Source: UMGS902 sp045538895
GTDB taxonomy: Bacteria > Bacillota > Clostridia > Oscillospirales > CAG-272
Length of the DNA: 18,985 bases
Assembly (NCBI GenBank): GCA_045538895.1
Contig: JAZQEH010000074.1
Coordinates: forward strand, 1 to 18,985
Reading direction: 5' to 3'
Shown here one piece after another: positions 6,770 through 12,435 of the stretch. The translations under genes and the position numbers were made by a program. The notes under the pieces were generated by a model that saw only the letters and a list, made by a program, of their open reading frames with translations, was not told the DNA's origin and searched no databases. Numbering within the stretch: position 1 is the first letter of the stretch; every line of letters begins with the position of its first letter.

Positions 6770-6845
6770 GTAGGGCGGGGGCTTGCTCCCGCCGCATGTA
6801 CAACATCTAATCGTTGCTTACGGCGGGAGCAAGCCCCCGCCCTAC
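6770..6845. repeat. Perfect 25-bp inverted repeat between argS and yebC
   Basis: The arms at 6770-6794 (GTAGGGCGGGGGCTTGCTCC, then CGCCG) and 6821-6845 are exact reverse complements, separated by 26 bp. The GC-rich arms differ sharply from the surrounding AT-leaning intergenic DNA. It resembles short dispersed palindromic elements. In RNA it would form a very stable hairpin after argS. No clean T tract follows, so it is probably more of a repeat or mRNA-end stabiliser than a classical terminator. Confidence 0.85.
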
Positions 6846-6871
6846 AGCATCTCATAAAAAGGAGATTTACC

Positions 6872-7594
6872 ATGTCAGGACATTCCAAATGGAAAAATAT
6901 AATGCACAAGAAAGAGAAGACCGATGCACAGAAGGCAAAGGTTTTCACAAAAATCGGTAAGGAAATGGCGATAGCCATCCGTGAGGGCGGCCCCGACCCC
7001 GTTTCCAACTCAAAGCTCCGTGACCTTATCCAGAAGGCAAAGGCCAACAACGTACCTAACGACAACATCGACCGTGTAATCAAGAAGTTCTCGGGCGACA
7101 ACAGCGTTGTGTACGATGAAATCACATACGAGGGCTACGGTCCGAGCGGTGTTGCCGTTATCGTTAAGGCGGCAACCGACAACCGCAACCGTACCGCAGG
7201 CGAGGTTCGCCATTCGTTTGACAAGTACGGCGCAGGCCTCGGTCAGAACGGCTGTGTAAGCTACCTTTTCGAGGAAAAGGGCGTAATCATTATCGAAAAG
7301 AGCGATAAGATTGACGAGGACAAGCTTATGGAGTGTGCGCTCGAAGCAGGTGCTGAGGACTTTGTAGCAGACGAAGAATGCTTTGAGATCTACACCGTTT
7401 CAAGCGACCTTTATGCAGTAAAGGAAGCTCTTGAGGCGGCAGGCTATGAAATCGTGTCCGCCGAGGTTGACATGATTCCCCAGAACTATATCACCCTTGA
7501 AAATGAAGATGACCTTAAGCGCATGCAGCTTCTCCTTGACAGCCTTGAGGACAATGATGACGTTAGTGAGGTTTATCACAACTGGGAGGAGTAA
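6872..7594 (+). CDS. yebC: YebC/PmpR-family protein
   Basis: This 240-aa cytoplasmic protein belongs to the universal YebC/TACO1 family. The N terminus MSGHSKWKNIMHKKEKTDAQ is the family signature. Further conserved parts are GGPDPVSNSKLRDLI, NVPNDNIDRVIKK, YEGYGPSGVA and DNRNRTAGEVRHSF. Members have been described as transcription regulators, and more recently as translation factors acting at difficult peptide stretches such as polyproline. AAGGAGAT lies just upstream of the ATG. The stop codon sits in the loop of a small GAGGAG/CTCCTC inverted repeat (7586-7600), and the next gene begins 24 bp later, so read-through into the envelope genes is likely. The assignment is very firm. Confidence 0.96.
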   Translation: MSGHSKWKNIMHKKEKTDAQKAKVFTKIGKEMAIAIREGGPDPVSNSKLRDLIQKAKANNVPNDNIDRVIKKFSGDNSVVYDEITYEGYGPSGVAVIVKAATDNRNRTAGEVRHSFDKYGAGLGQNGCVSYLFEEKGVIIIEKSDKIDEDKLMECALEAGAEDFVADEECFEIYTVSSDLYAVKEALEAAGYEIVSAEVDMIPQNYITLENEDDLKRMQLLLDSLEDNDDVSEVYHNWEE

Positions 7595-7600
7595 CTCCTC
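7586..7600 (+). promoter_or_regulatory. Stop-codon hairpin at the yebC / sulfatase-fold gene junction
   Basis: GAGGAG (7586-7591), TAA (the yebC stop) and CTCCTC (7595-7600) form a perfect 6-bp inverted repeat around the stop codon. The downstream gene has its own AAAGGAG (7606-7612) before a GTG start. The hairpin may tune termination of yebC translation or re-initiation. The pattern is clear; a function is inferred. Confidence 0.3.
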
Positions 7601-7618
7601 GCTTAAAGGAGAAGTACA

Positions 7619-9391
7619 GTGTTTGCATATAAAACAGCCAACGAAAAGCTCTATGGTGCATGGTATGTGTTTTTCTCATTCGTTTGCACGCTTTTCGGCG
7701 GCTTTACTGTGGGTATGTGCAGCCTTTTATTTGCATCGGGGCCTTACGGCATGGATGTATGGCTGTCATATCTTGAAAACCCGTATATTTTTGCACTCAA
7801 CGTTTGTCCGCCGATAATCATTTCGGCAGTTATGTATCTTATTTGCAACCGTGCGGTATGGTCATTTGTTCTCACGAATGTTCTTGTTATCGTTCCGTCA
7901 CTTATAAACTACTATAAAATTGCATTCCGTGGCGACTGCTTTATTTTCTCGGACATTACGCTTGTCACCGAGGCAGGACGTATGCTTGAGGACTACAAGC
8001 TGTTTATCGACAAAAGGGTAGCAATTTACATAGCGGTGCTTGCTATCGGTACGGCACTTCTTGCGCTTTTTGCACGCGGTCGTTTTGGCACAGGCAAAAA
8101 ACGCTTTATTGCGGCGGCTGCACTTACGCTTGCTTCGCTTCTTTTAATACCGCTTTATGTTTCGGACAGTATTTATGAGAGCAAAACTGTGAATAATACC
8201 GTTGAACGCACATGGACGGATTCACGCCTTTACATGTCAAAAGGCTTTGTATATCCTTTTCTTCATTCGGTTAAGGATGCTTTTCCGACTCCGCCTGATG
8301 GGTATGATAAGAGCGAGGTTGTTGACGAGCTTTCAAAGTATACCGATGAGGGTATCCCAAGCGACAAAAAAGTCAATATCGTATGTGTTATGCTTGAAGC
8401 ATACAACGATATGTCACGCTTTAAGGAACTTACCTTTACCGAGGATATCTACGCAAAATACCGTGAGCTTGAGGCACTTGGCTACAGCGGCACGCTTGTG
8501 ACCGACGTTTTTGCAGGTGACACACGTATAACCGAGCGTGAGTTTTTAACGGGACTTCCGTTTGATTATATTGACACTTTTTCGGCAAAAAGCAATTCAT
8601 ACGTCTGGTATCTGCGTGAAAACGGATATACTACCGAGGGATCGCATCCGCTTAACGCATGGTTTTATAACAGGCAGAACATAAACCGCAACCTCGGTTT
8701 TGAAAACTATTATTTCACCGAAAACTATTATAAGGAGCATTGCGGCGGCGATATCACATGGGACAGTGCGTTTTTCCCTGAAATGTATAAGATTTACACA
8801 GGAAGAGACAGGGCAAAGCCGTATTTCAGCTACAGTATCTCCTATCAGGGACACGGCCCGTATGATAGTGCCTCGGCAAGCTTTGAAGCTCCTTACGTTG
8901 TAAGCGACCACGTGAGCGAAGCGGATAAGAATATAATGAACAACTATCTGCATGCGCAAAAAGGTACAACCGAGTATCTGCATGCTTTCGCTATGGATAT
9001 GCTTGCTACGGAGGAACCATTGGTGCTTGTGTTCTTCGGTGACCATAAGCCATGGATGGGCGTAGGCGGAAGCGTATACACCTCCTACGGCATAAACATT
9101 GACACCTCCACCGAGGAGGGATTTATGAACTATTATTCCACCCGATATCTCATACTTGCAAATGACGCTGCCAAAAAGGTGTGCGGCAATAGCTTTATGG
9201 GAGGGGGCGAGACACTTTCCCCTCATTTTCTGATGAACAAGGTGTTTGAGCTTTGCGGATATGAGGGAAGTGCGTATATGCAGTTTACTGACGGTGTTAT
9301 GGCAGAAACTCCCGTGGTACACCGCTCATCGGAAGTGCCTGCACTTTACGATAACGTTTCATATTACTACAGAAGGAACTTTGCATATTAG
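7619..9391 (+). CDS. LTA-synthase-like phosphoglycerol transferase (sulfatase fold, five membrane helices)
   Basis: The enzyme has 590 aa. The N-terminal half has five likely membrane helices (about 15-38, 56-76, 80-98, 133-152, 163-181), and the C-terminal half is an extracytoplasmic sulfatase/alkaline-phosphatase-fold domain, as in LtaS, MdoB and related enzymes that move glycerol phosphate from phosphatidylglycerol to a growing polymer. Expected active-site parts are visible: Glu260 in VCVMLEAY, nucleophile Thr302 in FAGDTRITEREFLTGLPF, SYQGHGPY, and Asp475-His476 in FFGDHKPW. The start is GTG at 7619, six bases after AAGGAG. It follows yebC by 24 bp and is followed after one base by a phosphodiesterase gene, which supports a role in making glycerol-phosphate polymers. 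Polymer identity (lipoteichoic acid or another glycan decoration) is inference. Confidence 0.88.
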   Translation: MFAYKTANEKLYGAWYVFFSFVCTLFGGFTVGMCSLLFASGPYGMDVWLSYLENPYIFALNVCPPIIISAVMYLICNRAVWSFVLTNVLVIVPSLINYYKIAFRGDCFIFSDITLVTEAGRMLEDYKLFIDKRVAIYIAVLAIGTALLALFARGRFGTGKKRFIAAAALTLASLLLIPLYVSDSIYESKTVNNTVERTWTDSRLYMSKGFVYPFLHSVKDAFPTPPDGYDKSEVVDELSKYTDEGIPSDKKVNIVCVMLEAYNDMSRFKELTFTEDIYAKYRELEALGYSGTLVTDVFAGDTRITEREFLTGLPFDYIDTFSAKSNSYVWYLRENGYTTEGSHPLNAWFYNRQNINRNLGFENYYFTENYYKEHCGGDITWDSAFFPEMYKIYTGRDRAKPYFSYSISYQGHGPYDSASASFEAPYVVSDHVSEADKNIMNNYLHAQKGTTEYLHAFAMDMLATEEPLVLVFFGDHKPWMGVGGSVYTSYGINIDTSTEEGFMNYYSTRYLILANDAAKKVCGNSFMGGGETLSPHFLMNKVFELCGYEGSAYMQFTDGVMAETPVVHRSSEVPALYDNVSYYYRRNFAY

Positions 9392-9392
9392 T

Positions 9393-10580
9393 ATGAAAAG
9401 AACGAAAAGACATTCAATATTCTGCGTTTTGCTTGTTGCGATATGCCTTTCACTGACTATCTGTGCGGCGGCGGCACGTATCGAGGGGCTGTACGTTCAG
9501 CCTACCGACATCAGAGCTTTTATCGACGGCTACGAGATTTCTGCGTACAATATCAAGGATAAGCTTTGCGTTGTGGCAGAGGATCTGCGCGGATACGGCT
9601 TTGACGTTATCTGGAACGCCGATGCACGCACACTTTCGATTTCAAAGAATTCGTCAGGCGTTACAGCACCGCTTTCACAGATAAGACCAAGCAACAGACG
9701 TTTGCCTGTGTACGCAACCGACATTGTGACGTATCTTGACGGTAACGTTCTGGAGAGCTACAATATCGGCGGCGAAACGGTTATATTCTTTTCCGAACTT
9801 ACAAAGTACGGCTCACATCTTTATGATGATTCATGCAGGGCATCCATGCTTTCGACCGCATACCATTCGTTTGCGAAGAAAACAATAGACACTCTGCCGC
9901 AGAAGATCATACATGCAGGCGGTGAAATCGGCGGCTTGCTTGGCTCAAACTCACGTGAGGCACTTGACAGCACCTATGAAAAAGGCTTCCGTGTTATCGA
10001 GATGGACTTTGTTCTGTCGAGCGACGGACACGCAGTTTGTCTGCATGACTGGTCGAGTTATTATTCGGATAGCATTACCGATAAGCCTATCACAAAAGCG
10101 GAGTTTGAAAACGTAAAGATTTTCAATCAATACACCTCGCTTTCGCTTGACAGTCTTGTTGAGTGGATGAAGACGCATACCGACGTTTATATTGTCACCG
10201 ATATCAAAGAGGATAACGTAGCGGTGCTTCGCAATATTGCAAAAGAGCACCCCGAGATTATTGCACGCATTATTCCGCAGGTTTATCAATACGAGGAGTT
10301 TTTGCCCGTCCGTGCGATGGGATACTCAAACATCGTGCTCACGCTTTACCGACTCCCGACGTACAATGATAAGTCAAACGGCAAGTATAATGCCGCATTT
10401 GCCGTGAAGAACGGTCTGCTTGCGGTTACGGGTGATGCAACGCTTGCAAAGCAGTGGTTTGTTGACGAATTTGTAAAAGCGGGTGTACCGCTTTACGTGC
10501 ATACGGTCAACGATGCTGCCGAGCAGCAGAGATATATTGATATGGGTGTAAGCGGAATTTACACCGATTACGCAAAGTAA
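9393..10580 (+). CDS. Secreted glycerophosphodiester phosphodiesterase-family protein with stalk domains
   Basis: This 395-aa exported protein has a signal peptide (MKRTKRHSIFCVLLVAICLS, cleavage near residue 28). Two copper-amine-oxidase-N-like stalk domains follow (about 33-85 with AFIDGYEISAYNI; about 108-155 with YLDGNVLESYNI). The GDPD TIM barrel starts near residue 165. The catalytic set is His174 in IIHAGGEIGG, Asn in SNSREALD, Glu203 and Asp205 in IEMDF, and His218-Asp219 in LHDW. The usual His-Arg-Gly opening is His-Ala-Gly here. GDPD enzymes cut glycerophosphodiesters, including teichoic-acid backbones. The ATG at 9393 comes one base after the upstream stop, implying translational coupling; a longer reading from 9246 would overlap the previous gene and lose the signal peptide. 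It may edit or recycle the polymer made by the preceding enzyme. Confidence 0.88.
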   Translation: MKRTKRHSIFCVLLVAICLSLTICAAAARIEGLYVQPTDIRAFIDGYEISAYNIKDKLCVVAEDLRGYGFDVIWNADARTLSISKNSSGVTAPLSQIRPSNRRLPVYATDIVTYLDGNVLESYNIGGETVIFFSELTKYGSHLYDDSCRASMLSTAYHSFAKKTIDTLPQKIIHAGGEIGGLLGSNSREALDSTYEKGFRVIEMDFVLSSDGHAVCLHDWSSYYSDSITDKPITKAEFENVKIFNQYTSLSLDSLVEWMKTHTDVYIVTDIKEDNVAVLRNIAKEHPEIIARIIPQVYQYEEFLPVRAMGYSNIVLTLYRLPTYNDKSNGKYNAAFAVKNGLLAVTGDATLAKQWFVDEFVKAGVPLYVHTVNDAAEQQRYIDMGVSGIYTDYAK

Positions 10581-10588
10581 AAAATAAA

Positions 10589-10615
10589 ACGCAGGAGGAA
10601 CAATTCCTCCTGCGT
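10589..10615. terminator. Terminator hairpin, left member of the second pair
   Basis: Perfect 12-bp stem ACGCAGGAGGAA/TTCCTCCTGCGT with loop CAA. On the + strand, coming from the phosphodiesterase gene, there is no T run because the repeat element begins at once. On the - strand it is followed by TTTTATTTTTT, so it should stop leftward transcripts. Confidence 0.75.
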
Positions 10616-10765
10616 ACGGTAGAGACAAAAATCCGAAAAAGCAAGTTACGGCAAGGGCTTTTTTTTAAGCCCTTGCCGCATTTTGTTTTTAATACAAAGT
10701 GAAAAATTATTTCTTTTTATTCGCTTTGCTTTTATTTTTACTTGCGCTCTGACGTGTTTGTCAGC
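10614..10765 (-). repeat. Dispersed intergenic element, copy 2 (inverted)
   Basis: These 152 bp are the reverse complement of 2245-2398 with scattered substitutions and small A/T-run changes. The 12-bp CGGCAAGGGCTT/AAGCCCTTGCCG stem and the CTGAC/GTCAG stem are kept exactly, while the loop of the large stem is longer here. As with copy 1, it lies between convergent genes and between two near-identical terminator hairpins, but the hairpin sequence differs from the one at copy 1. Confidence 0.85.
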
Positions 10766-10770
10766 CATCC

Positions 10771-10807
10771 GCAAAACGCAGGGGGAACAATTCCTCCTGC
10801 GTTTTGC
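10771..10807. terminator. Terminator hairpin, right member of the second pair
   Basis: A 17-bp stem starting GCAAAACGCAGG and closing CCTGCGTTTTGC, loop CAA, with one G-T pair on the + strand. It lies just beyond the SpoVM-like gene on the - strand and is followed by TTTT in either direction. It is nearly identical to the hairpin at 10589-10615. Confidence 0.7.
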
Positions 10808-10810
10808 ATA

Positions 10811-10879
10811 CTATTTATTAAAAAGCCTCTTTAAGATTCCGCAAAAAATTCGCGGCGGCTTTACGGTTATAATTTTCAT
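10811..10879 (-). CDS. spoVM: SpoVM-like 22-residue sporulation peptide
   Basis: This is a very short ORF with a strong ribosome binding site (GGAGGG at 10883-10888). It starts MKIITVKPP, continues RIFCGILKRLF and ends Asn-Lys. Bacillus SpoVM (26 aa, from memory) shares Met1, Lys2, Thr5, Lys7, Pro9, Gly14 and Ile15 at the same positions, with conservative changes at 6, 10, 16 and 17. SpoVM is an amphipathic helix that recognises the convex outer forespore membrane, anchors the SpoIVA coat platform and affects FtsH; Pro9 is important for it. Here the stop comes four residues earlier. It lies 11 bp after a 52-aa membrane-protein gene, so both are probably one sporulation transcript. The match is by eye but is positional over most of the peptide. 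Confidence 0.75.
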   Translation of the reverse strand: MKIITVKPPRIFCGILKRLFNK

Positions 10880-10890
10880 AAACCCTCCGT

Positions 10891-11049
10891 TTATTTTAAG
10901 GAGAAGTACAAAAATCCTATCCCGATGATTATAATTGCCTCTATAACTGCAAGCAAACCCTCAGGGAGAAAAAATGACATGAGAAGCCCCAGACCGAATG
11001 CAAGAATAGTAAGCCCGATAAGCTTTGCTCCGCATTTGAGATTGTTCAC
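10891..11049 (-). CDS. Small membrane protein, 52 aa
   Basis: The protein begins MNNLKCGAKLIGLTILAFG and has two hydrophobic stretches: about residues 8-28 (ends MSFFLPEG) and 31-50 (VIEAIIIIGIGFLYFS). It looks like a helical hairpin in the membrane. I assign the GTG at 11049 as start because AGGAGGAG (complement of 11055-11061) lies at proper distance. The overlapping ATG one base upstream runs straight into TGA (ATGTGA). It is followed after 11 bp by the SpoVM-like gene, which suggests a sporulation link. The function is unknown; it is too short for most gene finders but clearly coding by start signal, composition and operon position. Confidence 0.75.
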   Translation of the reverse strand: MNNLKCGAKLIGLTILAFGLGLLMSFFLPEGLLAVIEAIIIIGIGFLYFSLK

Positions 11050-11079
11050 ATATACTCCTCCTTTTGTTTATCTGCTAAA

Positions 11080-11087
11080 AGTATATG
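11080..11087 (-). promoter_or_regulatory. Possible SigE-type -10 element for the small-protein operon
   Basis: On the - strand CATATACT fits the mother-cell sigma-E -10 consensus CATACANT at all fixed positions but one, and lies about 30 bp before the GTG start. In Bacillus, spoVM is expressed in the mother cell. I see no convincing -35 in the neighbouring T-rich terminator, and TATACT could equally be a housekeeping -10. Confidence 0.25.
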
Positions 11088-11092
11088 CGAAA

Positions 11093-11129
11093 GAATAAAA
11101 AAAAGCACCAAGTTTTAACACTTGGTGCT
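11093..11129 (-). terminator. Rho-independent terminator of the 153-aa gene
   Basis: On the - strand: AGCACCAAG stem, TGTTAAAA loop, CTTGGTGCT stem, then eight T. It begins a few bases after the stop codon of the 153-aa gene and separates it from the 52-aa gene downstream. Confidence 0.9.
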
Positions 11130-11135
11130 GAAAAA

Positions 11136-11597
11136 CTATTGGACACTTGCATCGGCTTTTTCCTCAAAACGGATGCTTCCGTCCTGATTATAGCGAACTT
11201 TGTTTCCGCTTGCATCGGTTTCGGTATACCCGTCACGGTAGCCTGCCGGGGTAATATGATGCTCACGTGTGAGGGTGAGCATGCCGCTTTCGTCATAGTA
11301 TCTGCTTAGCACCACACCGCCGTAGACGTTGTACTTGTGGTATTCGATAAGCGTTCCGTCATAGCGGTACCTGAATACGTCTTTGCCGCCATCCTCAAGC
11401 GGTATTTCTTTGGTATATTCCGATGCGGTTGTTACGGTTTCTTCGGGAGCGGTAGTCGCCACCGTGGTTTCTATATCTTTTTCGGGAACGGAGAAAAGCG
11501 AGATCTGGTCGCAGATAACATAGATAAGCGAGCCGAGCACGGCAAGCAACACGGCAATCATGATAGCGGCAGATATTGTAAAAAGAACTTTCTTCAT
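11136..11597 (-). CDS. Membrane-anchored extracytoplasmic protein with YD/MORN-like repeats
   Basis: This 153-aa protein starts MKKVLFTISAAIMIAVLLAV, an uncleaved-looking membrane anchor at about residues 5-28. A Thr/Glu-rich linker (about 43-62) follows. The outside part has repeating short strands of the type FRYRYDGTLIEYHKYN, SRYYDESGMLTLTREH and VRYNQDGSIRFEE. These look like the beta-hairpin repeats of YD/Rhs or MORN-type proteins, but the spacing is loose, so the family is not certain. AAGGAGA precedes the ATG. It has its own consensus promoter and a strong terminator, so it is a single-gene unit. No enzyme motif is seen; function unknown. Confidence 0.75.
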   Translation of the reverse strand: MKKVLFTISAAIMIAVLLAVLGSLIYVICDQISLFSVPEKDIETTVATTAPEETVTTASEYTKEIPLEDGGKDVFRYRYDGTLIEYHKYNVYGGVVLSRYYDESGMLTLTREHHITPAGYRDGYTETDASGNKVRYNQDGSIRFEEKADASVQ

Positions 11598-11626
11598 CGT
11601 CTTTTCTCCTTGAAATTCATATATCT

Positions 11627-11656
11627 ATTATATGTTTCAGAGGAGTGCGTTGTCAA
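11627..11656 (-). promoter_or_regulatory. Promoter of the 153-aa gene
   Basis: On the - strand TTGACA (complement of 11651-11656), an 18-bp spacer and TATAAT (complement of 11627-11632). Both hexamers are exact consensus. The -35 lies about ten bases beyond the stop codon of the upstream hemolysin III gene. Confidence 0.75.
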
Positions 11657-11667
11657 GGAAAACCTTT

Positions 11668-12315
11668 TTAAAGCACGTACAGATAAATAGAAAAATAGTG
11701 CAGTACCGAGCCGCAAAGCACAAAAATGTGCCAGATCGAATGCATGTATCTAACTTTTTTGAGTGCATAAAACAGTATGCCGACGGTGTAAAGCACGCCG
11801 CCTGTAAATAGCAGTATAAGTCCGCCGCTTGCAAGGTTCTGCACAAGTGTGCCGCTTGCGATAATTATGCACCAGCCCATGCCGATATAAAGAAGCATCT
11901 CAATTTTGCGGAATTTTTCAAGCATGATAGAATCAAACACAATGCCAACCGCACACAGTCCCCACAGTACACCGAAAAGAATCCAGCCCGTCTGCCCACG
12001 CAGGGTTACAAGCAGATACGGTGTGTAGGTACCTGCAATCAGTAAAAATATGGTTGCATGGTCGAATATGCGGAACACCTTTTTCGCTTTTTCGTTGGCG
12101 AGAGCGTGATAAAGCGTTGACATTGTGTAAAGAATTACAAGTGACGAGCCGAAAATCGCCGCCGACACAACCGCATACGCATCACCGTGAGAAGCAGCAC
12201 GCACTATCATAGTGACAAGAGCCGCTATGCCGAGTGCCGCACCTATTCCGTGTACTATAGAAGAGAAAATCTCCTCACCGAGCGTATATCTTCTTTTACC
12301 CTCGATTTTGTTCAT
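11668..12315 (-). CDS. Hemolysin III / TrhA family membrane protein
   Basis: This 215-aa integral membrane protein has seven hydrophobic helices and the conserved residues of the HlyIII/PAQR superfamily: Glu14 and His22 (GEEIFSSIVHGIG), Ser66-x3-His70 (STLYHAL), Asp85-His86 (FDHATIFLLIAGTYTP), and His192/His196 near the C terminus (HSIWHIF). These residues are thought to bind a metal ion. The family was named for Bacillus cereus hemolysin III, and some members affect membrane-lipid homeostasis; haemolysis should not be assumed. I start at ATG 12315 because AAGGTGG lies upstream and the promoter -10 at 12344-12349 rules out the longer reading from 12384. It is probably monocistronic. Confidence 0.92.
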   Translation of the reverse strand: MNKIEGKRRYTLGEEIFSSIVHGIGAALGIAALVTMIVRAASHGDAYAVVSAAIFGSSLVILYTMSTLYHALANEKAKKVFRIFDHATIFLLIAGTYTPYLLVTLRGQTGWILFGVLWGLCAVGIVFDSIMLEKFRKIEMLLYIGMGWCIIIASGTLVQNLASGGLILLFTGGVLYTVGILFYALKKVRYMHSIWHIFVLCGSVLHYFSIYLYVL

Positions 12316-12336
12316 CTTATTACACCACCTTGTTTC

Positions 12337-12372
12337 GATAACCATGTTATCACATTTTCGACGCCATGTCAA
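12337..12372 (-). promoter_or_regulatory. Hemolysin III gene promoter overlapped by a palindrome
   Basis: On the - strand TTGACA (complement of 12367-12372), a 17-bp spacer and TAACAT (complement of 12344-12349). The 15-bp inverted repeat GATAACCATGTTATC (12337-12351) has perfect 6-bp arms and covers the -10, the usual place for a repressor operator. The promoter is convincing. The binding protein is unknown. Confidence 0.6.
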
Positions 12373-12394
12373 GAAAATATTCACACTGATGATG

Positions 12395-12432
12395 TAAAAA
12401 AGCCTGCAAAGGATTTCCTTTGCAGGCTTTTT
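12395..12432 (-). terminator. Terminator of the giant dockerin protein gene
   Basis: Stem AGCCTGCAAAGG (12401-12412) pairs with CCTTTGCAGGCT (12417-12428). On the - strand it is followed by a six-base T run. It lies immediately after the stop codon at 12436 and before the hemolysin III promoter. It also has TTTTT on the + strand. Confidence 0.9.
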
Positions 12433-12435
12433 GTT

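Noticed and set aside
6759..6871. A classical terminator for argS in the inverted repeat
   Set aside because: The 25-bp arms form a strong hairpin but the loop is 26 nt and no T run follows, so I list it as a repeat only.
9246..9392. A longer N terminus for the phosphodiesterase
   Set aside because: It would overlap the transferase gene by nearly 150 bp and bury the signal peptide that begins at the ATG at 9393.
12316..12384. A longer N terminus for the hemolysin III protein
   Set aside because: The region contains the promoter and palindrome, and the ribosome binding site fits the ATG at 12315.
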